Part shown: piece by piece, positions 56,001 through 64,000 of the stretch | Position numbering within the stretch: position 1 is the first letter of the stretch | Layout of the letters: each line of letters opens with the position of its first letter | From: Tribonema minus | Lineage: Eukaryota > Sar > Xanthophyceae > Tribonematales > Tribonemataceae | Length of the DNA: 64,000 bases | Direction: 5' to 3' | Assembly (NCBI GenBank): GCA_017506865.1 | Contig: JAFCMP010000520.1 | Location: 558,001-622,000, forward strand | The notes under the pieces: generated by a model | What the model was told of the DNA's origin: nothing | Database searches by the model: none | What the model saw: the letters and a program-made list of their open reading frames with translations, nothing else | Translations under genes and position numbers: made by a program

Positions 56001-59000
56001 GAGTCCGAGTCCTAAATCACTCACTCACTCTGACTCACTCTGCCCACTGCTCAGCGCACACGATTTCTGCTGCGGTCAGGCGCTCAGAACAAAAGCGAGA
56101 TGCGTGTGTAGGGAAGGCAAAGGCATACTTCAACTTGAAGCACATACATACCTTGATCGGGTCGTACGTCGCCCACACGTCAATGTTGGAGACGGAAACG
56201 GGAGCACCCAGAGCACACAGCTGCAGCGCACGGCAGTGGGCAGCAAAGAATTGCACTGTGAGAAGCGACCTGTGATGACGTTGAAAAATGTAATGTAGTT
56301 TTATGCCGATTGGAGTCAGGAAGTACGGTTGCAGTGCAGGAAATGCAGTGTAGAAGTATGCAGTGCAGCCCGAGCGGCTCAACTGATGTAAAAGTCCAAT
56401 AAACTCCCCCCTACACAATCAAGGCAAGGCAGCACAGCCCTATCGTGTGGCAGGCGCATGTGATGTGCAAGCTACGATGCAGCAGCGAGCAGCAGACACG
56501 CGCTTTGTGAGGAAGAGCGAGCAGAGCTCCGATACAAATTGGTGCCTGTGCTGATGAGCAATAACCGCGTGTGTGAGGCAGCGCACTAAACAAGCGACAA
56601 ATTCTGATACATACTTTTGAAGTAGTACATCATATATCAACCCCATAGTAATGGTTTCAGGGTCCATAGTTGTCGCAAGCAAGGAACACGAGCATTTACG
56701 CACGGGCAGTTGATGCAGAAGAAACTGCCGTCAACTGGGGAAAGTGCCTTTGCTAATATTGCCTCTCAAAACCAGCAGAGCTGCTTGACACGTGTGGATT
56801 ACAGTTGTACTTTACCTGTAGGCAAGCGTCGCCTGCCGGCAAAACGATGGGGTCGCCCATGAACATCTCGAAAACCTGCACCAAGATGTTGTCACAAAAG
56901 ATGCGAAGTGTCACGAGGCTGCAGTGGTGCTAGAATGGCTTAGGGCTGGCACGCAGGCTGAGGTCACATGGCAATGCGTGTGTCGCTAGCAAGTAGTATA
57001 CAAGCGCTATGTAGTTGTTTTGAAGCCTCTCTACACTATTGTTTGGCTTATGAAAACATATTAGAAATAATCAACATGCAGGTGCAAGGCGTGACGCCGA
57101 TGGCGCCTATCGCGAACCCTCCTGTGCTTGAAAAGGCCGCCTCAGCGGCCTATGGGATTAATCACTGCTCAAGAGACAAGTATTTTTTGTTCCAAATCCT
57201 CCACCCTGACCTTTGTCGACTCTAAAAATGTACTCGCTACTCAATCAATCAACACGTACGGCAGGGCGTGACGCCGACAGCACCTACTGCAAAGCCCTGG
57301 TGCTCGTGAAGGCGGCGTTCAGCGCCGACGCGCGTCCAGCTTCAACATGTGACGCCGGCCCTACGTTCAACTGCAAGCTGTGATGCTGATTGCACCCACC
57401 GCAGAACCCCTGGTGCTCGTGAAGGCCATGTCCGGCGCTGGCAAGTGCAACTTCAACTGTGACGCTGGCGCTGCGTTCAACCGCAAGCTATGATGCTGAT
57501 TGCAGCCACCGCAGACCCCCCGGTGCTCGCGAATGCCGCATCCAGCGCCACCGAATTGTGATGATTGTACTATCCATCGAACAAGTCTTCCTTGTATTTG
57601 AAGCCTCTACATTGAAGTATTTAGATACTGCAAAGTATATATATGCTGACTGTTTGAACAGTCAACTTGCAGGCGCAAGGTGAGACGCAGACAGCACCCA
57701 CCGCAACCCCCCGGTGCTCGCAAAGGCCGCGTCCAGCGCCACCAACCTGCTGTGATTTTATTATCCATTGCAGATGTCTTCATTGTATTTTAAGCCTCTG
57801 CGTTGAAGTATTGAGAGTTGAATACCTCGAAGTAACTGCAATTTGATCAACCAACTGCAAGCTGTGACGCTGCCAGTACGTACCGCGAACCCGCCGGTGC
57901 TCGTGAAGGCCGCGTCCAGCGCCACCGCGGCCGTCGCCTCCAGCGCCGGGTTGCAGTTGTAGGGCGCGGCGCGCTCGATGCACTCCCCCGCGCCGGCCAT
58001 GACCACAACGCGGTTACCCTTGGGCAGAGGGCTGATGAAGCAGGCGATGCGTATGGGGTTAGTATGAATGGAAAACAGGCCTCGGAATGTGTGCTTTTGG
58101 AAAGCATTCAGGGGGAGGAAGCAGCACGTGCATCACTTCTTGACTGGTACCGCCCAGCAAGAAAAGGCACACATCGTTGCTATGCTATGCTTGAGCCTTG
58201 CGTGCAAATCTGCTGCCTTCCCCTTAGCGTAGTAAAAGAGAGGACATGCAGTGCGTCAGTGTGTGTCACGCGCTCGAGCTGAGTGCGGCGACTGCTGCGC
58301 GCCAGCAAAAACGCGCTGCAAGTTTTTGCAGCACCACCACCAGCAGCAACACTCAGCAGCAGCACCAGCAGCAGTACCAGCAGCAGCAGTGCTCAGCGGC
58401 AGCAGCGCTCACCTTGCGGACCCCACGTTGGCGCCGACGACGTACTTCCCGGCCTTCGGCAGCGTCGCCGTGTAGGAGAAGAAGTCGCCGTCGGCGGCGG
58501 CTTCGATGGCCCACCCGCCCGGGCACGTGTCGCACGCGGCAGTGCGCACCTGCGGAGCGTCCCCGCGCACGCCGGGGGGTCCGGGGACGACCTTGACGCC
58601 GTAGCCCGAGGCCTGGAAATAATTGGGGAGTGAGGGAGAAGGGGGGGGGGGGGGAGGTGCAGGGCTAGGTATTTTTGTGACGGTAGAAGGGGGGGGGGGT
58701 ATCATGATGGTGGTGGGGTGTGGGGACGACCTTGACGCCGTAGCCCGAGGCCTGCAGCGCGTGAGGGGTGTTGTGTGAGGTGCGGGGCGGGGGGGTCATG
58801 TGCAGGGCTAGGTGCGGTTTTGTGACGGTAGCGTGGGGGGGCGTTGGGGCGGGGGGGGGGGGGGGGGTATCATGATGGTATTGGGGCCTTTGGGGGGGGT
58901 GTTCACCAGGGTGCCCCCGCATTGGTAGGATGGGGGCAGGGCGGCATTGGCTACGAATCAGAGGCCAGAGGGCACAGGCTGTTGTGTGGGGTATCATCTT

Positions 59001-62000
59001 CAAAGTTGAACTTGTGCTCAGCCGACCGATGTAACTGTGACCTACGCGCAAGGGCGCTGATGCGTGCACGGCAGCCTCTGCACAGCGGTCGTGAGGCGTG
59101 CGCGCATCTGTACCTCGGGTGCTTAGCTTAGGGCTGGACGCTTGGGCTAGGGCTAGGGCTGGGTTTAGTGATGGGGTCTAGGTCGGCAACAAATTTGAGC
59201 ATATGCGCCTTTGCACAACACGGCCTCAGCGCTCAGCGCTCACGCACTGCCATCTGCACCCGTGCCACCACGCATGGCTGCGCCGCGCACACGCAGATTG
59301 ATAGCCGCAGGCACAGGCTGGTACGTGCAACACGTGTACAGAATGGAGGCAGACGAGATGAGCTACGGTGCCGACTCGTGGGTTTTGCAATGCGCTGCCT
59401 TGTACCGTACCTTGGGAGTTTGGTACAACGACGCCTGCAACCATGTATGTTAACATATGATCAAAGATAGAGTATTAGGTATATATTGCATTCTTATGGC
59501 TGTCAGAGGGCGTTGACAAGGGGGGGGGGGCGCAGCCCACTCTGCCCTGTCAAGCACCCCGCGGGCATACTATATTAGAAGTACTATGCACTACCTTGGG
59601 GGGGTTCGGAGGAACGACGCCTGCGACCATGGCGTTGTCACCCAAATCGAAGAGGGTGCCGGTGATCACGCCGGGCAGGGCGGGCTGGCAGCACACAATC
59701 AGGGCAATGACGTAAGACAGCAGGTGAAAAGTCGTGCACGCAGTGGCGTCACAATTTCGTAAAAGACGCTCGCGAACGTTGAAACAGCCGAGCAGTTCAG
59801 AGTGCCTGTGGTAAGGAGTTTGGGGCAGTCCGAGTTGTTTACTGTTGCACTTCTCTAGTGCTCCAGAGTGGTGTACTCTCACAGTACTTGCGGACATGCG
59901 CAGACACGCCATGCGCGCAGAAGCAATGGACGTCAAAGTCAGCGCTGAAAAACATGCCCCCTGACTGCGTACCAGCACGTAGGACAATTGAATTCGTGAT
60001 GAATGACGAAGCAAAGCGCGCGCGCATGCTGAACTCCTCGCGTGATTTTATCATGTTCCAACTTCAAGACTTCTGGCGAGTAACTCACCGCAACGCCGCC
60101 GTACGGTTCAGCCGCGGGCAGCGCATCCGCAGCTTGGAGAATGACAAAGTGGTTAATGTTGAATCCGGGCTGCATGAAGCACACCTTGACGCATGCGACC
60201 GACTGCTCATTCTTTGAAGCATGCCGAAAACCCTTGCATTTTGTTTGAAGTGAGCGTGCAATTTCAATACGATTCGGGGCGAGGGACTCACCGCAACGCC
60301 GCCGTACGGTCCAGCCGCAGGCGGAGCATCCGCAGCAGGGAGTACGACGAAGTGGTCGATGTTGAATCCAGGCTGCATGATGCACACCTTGAGGCACGCA
60401 ACGCCCTTGTAGAGGAGCACCGTATCGGGTGACGGGAAGTTGACGTAGTTCATGTAGTCCACGGTGCCCTGCGCGGAGCAGAGTGGGGGCAGGGGAGGCC
60501 GGGGGAGGGGGGGGGGGGGGGGTAAAGGGGGACAAAGTAAACCGTACCAGTGGACGGCAGGAGCATGATATTGAGGGAACAATTACGGTACCTATCTGTT
60601 GCTGTTGCAAGCAATGCTCTCTACACGAAGCATCGCACAGTGCAGCTTGCACGATCCATGAAGCAGGCCTACCGCCCAAAACCATGTCAGGCCTGTCAAT
60701 CAGGTATTTTTACAAGCTTTGGGGGGATAGCAGGCAGGGCACAAACAACAGAGTGAATTTCTCACTAAACACTGATGTATTGTCGCTTGCTGGCTGTGGG
60801 GGGAAAGGGGGAAAAACGGCAAGGAGCTAGGAGCGAAACCACCTAGGTACCCAGCACCTCCAAAGCCCCCCCCCCCTTTTTTCACCTGTACCCTACCCCC
60901 TTAGTACAAGAAGGGCAGGGTGGGTGGGCTTTCAACTGTGCCTACCAGCTATCGCCTCTGCTGCAGCTGTGCCTAACGCTCGTTGGCTGCCTGTCAGCAC
61001 GAGGTGTGATTTGGCACACTGCCAACTTCCCCCGGGGGCTTGCAAAAAGTGCCCATTCTACGCCTGGTCCCCAAGTACACAGAGCTGGCACCTGTCATTG
61101 CCGCTTGAACTTGGCGCCAAGAGGCAAGCAACTGCCGGACCTCGCAAGCAATGGCGGACCTCGAAAGCACAGTGCTACACGCGGGCACGCCGCAAATCAG
61201 TCCTTTGAAACGTCCCAATAAGTTGCTACCTTGAGTACAACACCTGAGGTAGCACCGTCGTCATGCGTACATACCATATGACGTGTCATATACTTCTATG
61301 TCATAGATACATGTCGGTGTGGCACTAAATGCCAACCCTAGGTACACATGTTCATACATGCACACACATAATACACGCATATGTACGTGCACACATACAT
61401 ACATACCGGCGTAGAGCGATTGGCGCGCTGGCCTCGAAACTCGGAGTCCTCGGCCGTAAAGCATGCACATATATGCACACATATGTACATGCCTACACGT
61501 ATGTGTACGTGTCCATACATACATACCGGCGTAGCGATTGGCGCGCCGGCCCCACAGTCGGCGTCCTTGGCCGCAAAGCATGCGCATACATGCACACATA
61601 TGCACATACCTACACGCATGTGTACGAGCACGAATACATACATACCGGTGTGGCGATCGGCGCGCCGGCCTCGCAGTCGGCGTCCTCCGCCGCGAAGCAG
61701 GGGCCTGGGACCGCGACAAAGTACGCTTGTACGGCCAGGGGCTTCGGCTTGACGGGTTTGACGGGCTTGACAGGCGCGGCGGGCGCGGCGGGAGGGGCTG
61801 CAGCAGTGATCAGCACGGGGATGAGAGTTAGGGGGGGGGGTGGGCGGTTTACGGCAATGCGAGGGCAGCAGAGGTCAATGAAGGTCGTTAATTGCGCGGG
61901 CAGTGCAGGGCAGCCGCCGCTGCAGATCTGTGCGTGCGGCGCAGCGCAGCGCGCGAGGCGTGGCACCCGCGCCTGCGGGGCCGGTACTTCAGTGCCGATT

Positions 62001-64000
62001 TGAGGCAGTTCAAACATATGTACTTGAACTGTTCACTATCATCTGGATGTGCGCTTGATTCTGTGAAGATGCTGGCTTTCGCAAGTTTTAATTTATAGGC
62101 GCGAGCGAGGTCCGCACACGGGCGTGGCCCCGTGTGACGCGCTGCTGGCATGCATGGAGAACCATGGAGCGTCACCTGAGCGCCTGCTTGTCGCCTCAAA
62201 GCGTTCTATTCAACCTAATACCGACTTGCCTATCATGTACCCCAACCATCGTCATTGCCGAAACCCTGACCCTACCCCTTCACCCCCTATGCCTGACACC
62301 AGTCCTAAACTCCGGGCCTGCTGAGTACCTGCCGGAGCGGGGTCACCCGTGCCGCTGTCAAAATGCCTGCTCGCCGCCTCAAGGCATCCGTGTCAACCTC
62401 AAGACTACCTAGTCGTGGTTAGCTGGTGCCCTAACCCTAACCTTAACCCTACCGCTAGGCCTGCCCAACCCCACACTGCCACACAGCTGCGCACCTGCTG
62501 GAGCGGGGTCGGCAGCGGCGGGAGGGGCGTCGCCTGCGCCGCCGGCAGCAGCGCCGCCAGCAGCAGCGCCGCCGGCAGCAGCGCCGCCGCCGCCATCTGC
62601 GCCGGAGCTCGATGTAGCAGGGGGGTCGGCGGCAGAGGTGGAGGGGGGGAGCTTACGCGCAGCAGCGGCAGCGGCAGCAGTGCTCAGGAGAGCGCGGTTG
62701 GCAGCGGGGGGCGGGGGGGGGGGGCGTCCGGCAGGGGGCCGGCGATGGTCATGGAGGGTATGTAGTACGCGGTCTCCGCCACCTGCCACCGGCGCATGTG
62801 GCATTATTTAGATGTCAGATTTGTTTATGAGCAGTTGAGCTGATCGGCTGTGGGCAGGGCTCGCTCTGGAGATGTGCGGAACATGGCGGCGTGTGTGAGT
62901 GCTCGTCGCCCACAGCGGGCAGGGTTTCTCGTGAACGGTACACATGCAGTACACTCTGTGCACGGTGTGCGTGCTGCTTGCACTCAAGACCCGGCGCAGA
63001 TTGTGCTTGCGGCCGTAACCCTTACCGTTACGCAACCGTTGTAAGCCTGACGTCTACCCATGCTCACGCATCGAAGGGTGCACTCACACTGATAGGATAC
63101 ATCTTTCATCGCTGTGCTTGTTGAAGTTGGCGTCGTAGCCGGTGTCAGGGTTAGGTCTTAGGCTAGGGTTAGACCGGAGTTCATGTCAGGGCTCAGGTCA
63201 GACGCAGGGTTACGCGCACTCACGCTGATTGCGTACTCCGACCACTCGCCCGGCTCTGTGAAGTTGATGTTGTAGCCATTGTCAGGCTAAGGTCTGAGGC
63301 TAGGGCTAGAACAAAGATCAGCTTAGGGATTGGGTCAGACGCAGGGTTACGCGCACTCACGCTGGTCGTGTACTTCAACCGCTCGCCCGACTCCGTGAAG
63401 TTGACGTTGCAGCCGCTGGTAGAGTTAGGGCAAGAGCTACTAGGTTACATTGGGTTCAGGTTGGGGATAGGGCAGGAGACAGGGTGACGCGCACTCACAT
63501 TGATGGTGTACTTCAACCGGACTTAAGGTTATGCGCACTCACGCTGATGGTGTACTTCAACCACTCGCCCGGCTCCGTGAAGTTGATGTCGTAGCCGTCG
63601 TTCGTGTCGGCGCTGCACACCATGCACTTCTCAATGTCCACGGCGGAGTCGGCGCGATACGTCGCGCCGCCGAAATTCTCGGGGGACAGGTCGAGGAAGC
63701 CGATTCCTGCGGCGAACGTCAACAACGAATTGCGACGACAGCTAATCAGGCGACAGGGGAGGTGGCGCTGCTAATTCTGCCGACAGAGGGGCTTTGTTGA
63801 GGGCTTGGTGACTCAATGTCCACGGCTAAGTCGGCGCGATACGTCGCGCCGCCGAAGTCAGGTCGAGGAAGCCGATGCCTGCGGTGAAAATCGAACAACA
63901 AATCACGGCGACAGCAAATCAGACGGAAAGTAGCGCTGCTCAGCTCCGACGACAGCAGGGCTTGATGAGGGCTTCAATCTACAAATACTGTTAGAAAGCC
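53078..64000 (-). CDS. Multi-CBM6 surface protein with C-terminal membrane anchor (5' end outside window)
   Basis: Exons (minus): 63543-63706, about 62495-62782, 61646-61797, 60292-60468, 59595-59684, 58413-58612, 57884-58031, 56816-56875, 56152-56220, 55600-55755, 54964-55164, 53987-54145 and 53078-53443 (TGA), about 740 residues in the window. At least three carbohydrate-binding (CBM6-type) units are visible: GIGFLDLSPENFGGATYRAD..TEPGEWLKYTI; LPGVITGTLFDLGD..DGDFFSYTATLPKAGKYVVGA; IPGVVEAENFD..NIGYRPD..WIDAGEWWRYTV. These beta-sandwiches bind glycans. The last exon has an acidic Gly/Ser stalk, then a transmembrane helix (TGAVVAIASASAAVGAVAVF) and a short tail. It probably sits at the cell surface or wall. 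Exon 62495-62782 is in phase only if its C run near 62712-62724 differs by one base, a possible sequencing error. Enzymatic domains may lie upstream. Confidence 0.82.
53730..53830 (-). repeat. Downstream copy of the 53987-54145 exon edge
   Basis: The minus strand reads MLVQVNGGTHSVQISQ, a diverged copy of AVQMDAGPHCIQ, followed by GT. Confidence 0.7.
55195..55330 (-). repeat. Upstream copy of the exon edge for VMSNDADLNWIDAGEWWRYT
   Basis: 55262-55326 is almost identical to 55097-55164. G tracts at 55200-55216 and 55250-55265 separate them. The copy at 55097-55164 continues into open coding sequence and is taken as the real exon. Confidence 0.85.
57113..57745 (-). repeat. Five downstream copies of the exon 57884-58031 donor edge
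   Basis: Copies at about 57113, 57290, 57401, 57511 and 57702 repeat the codons for ALDAAFTSTGGFA. They decay with distance: the nearest keeps VALDAAFASTGG, the farthest only part. Confidence 0.88.
58700..58760 (-). repeat. Upstream copy of the exon 58413-58612 acceptor edge
   Basis: Repeats the codons for ASGYGVKVVP beside G tracts at 58688-58697 and 58848-58867. Confidence 0.8.
59410..59455 (-). repeat. Downstream copy of the exon 59595-59684 donor edge
   Basis: The minus strand reads MVAGVVVPNSQGTV, against MVAGVVPPNPPK in the exon. Confidence 0.7.
60093..60205 (-). repeat. Downstream copy of the exon 60292-60468 donor edge
   Basis: The minus strand reads CVKVCFMQPGFNINHFVILQAADA and EPYGGVA with a GTGAGT donor, a close copy of the exon end. 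Confidence 0.88.
61380..61645 (-). repeat. Two downstream copies of exon 61646-61797 edge joined by TACATA microsatellites
   Basis: Copies at about 61541-61590 and 61418-61470 repeat the codons for CFAAEDADCEAGAPIATP. Each is followed by GTATGTATG on the gene strand, so the microsatellite includes the donor. Confidence 0.88.
63220..63520 (-). repeat. Downstream copies of exon 63543-63706 edge with TTAGGG-like spacers
   Basis: Copies at about 63230-63285, 63360-63415 and 63500-63520 repeat NFTEPGEWLKYTIS and the GTGAGTGCG donor. Between them the sequence is AGGGTTA/GGTTAGG-like. A partial upstream copy of the acceptor edge lies at about 63815-63885. Confidence 0.85.

Noticed and set aside
59211..59453. 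Plus-strand ORF with a protein-like look
   Set aside because: It has no family resemblance, lies in an intron of the CBM6 gene and overlaps an exon-edge copy on the other strand.
22534..64000. CRISPR-like arrays
   Set aside because: The tandem arrays have imperfect long units, no uniform spacers, and lie in spliced nuclear genes.

Overview
The window is nuclear DNA of a eukaryote with spliced genes. GT-AG introns, a GC-rich Ala/Gly/Gln-rich coding style, CAG-repeat exons, a chromovirus-type retrotransposon, scattered TTAGGG/CCCTAA tracts and an HprA-like dehydrogenase beside a DUF924/PP-loop protein and a CBM6-type surface protein suggest a chlorophyte alga, possibly a volvocalean relative. 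The lineage is inference only. No rRNA, intact tRNA, CRISPR or bacterial operon signal was seen.

Layout. (1) About 2.4-16.5 kb, minus strand: one decayed Ty3/gypsy element with gag, CCHC knuckle, aspartic protease, C5-cytosine DNA methyltransferase, reverse transcriptase, RNase H, integrase and chromodomain. The methyltransferase lies between protease and reverse transcriptase in one reading frame, and is itself split by a 410-bp foldback/MITE element. (2) 16.9-18.2 kb, minus: a spliced HNH-NUMOD4-AP2 endonuclease-like gene. (3) 18.4-21.4 kb: mobile-element debris with an inverted duplication. (4) 22.5-25.5 kb, minus: a five-exon D-2-hydroxyacid dehydrogenase, head to head with (5) a five-exon Gln-rich protein on the plus strand, 25.8-29.3 kb. 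(6) 31.9-51.7 kb, minus: a 16-exon gene that fuses a DUF924 domain to a TilS-like PP-loop ATPase. I placed it exon by exon; 14 of its 15 junctions were checked for splice-phase agreement, and the reading frame closes throughout. (7) 53.1 kb to beyond the right edge, minus: a gene for a multi-CBM6, C-terminally membrane-anchored surface protein.

The strongest structural signal outside the retroelement is a rule that holds in all four single-copy genes with introns: exon edges are iterated outward. The 3' part of an exon with its donor site recurs as degraded copies downstream, and the 5' part with its acceptor recurs upstream, in the flanking introns or 3' flank. Acceptors are often preceded by long C homopolymers on the gene strand, and one uses a CCCTAA telomere-like tract as its pyrimidine tract. 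Coordinates of exons were counted by hand from the sequence; products were assigned by recognising motifs, not by database search.
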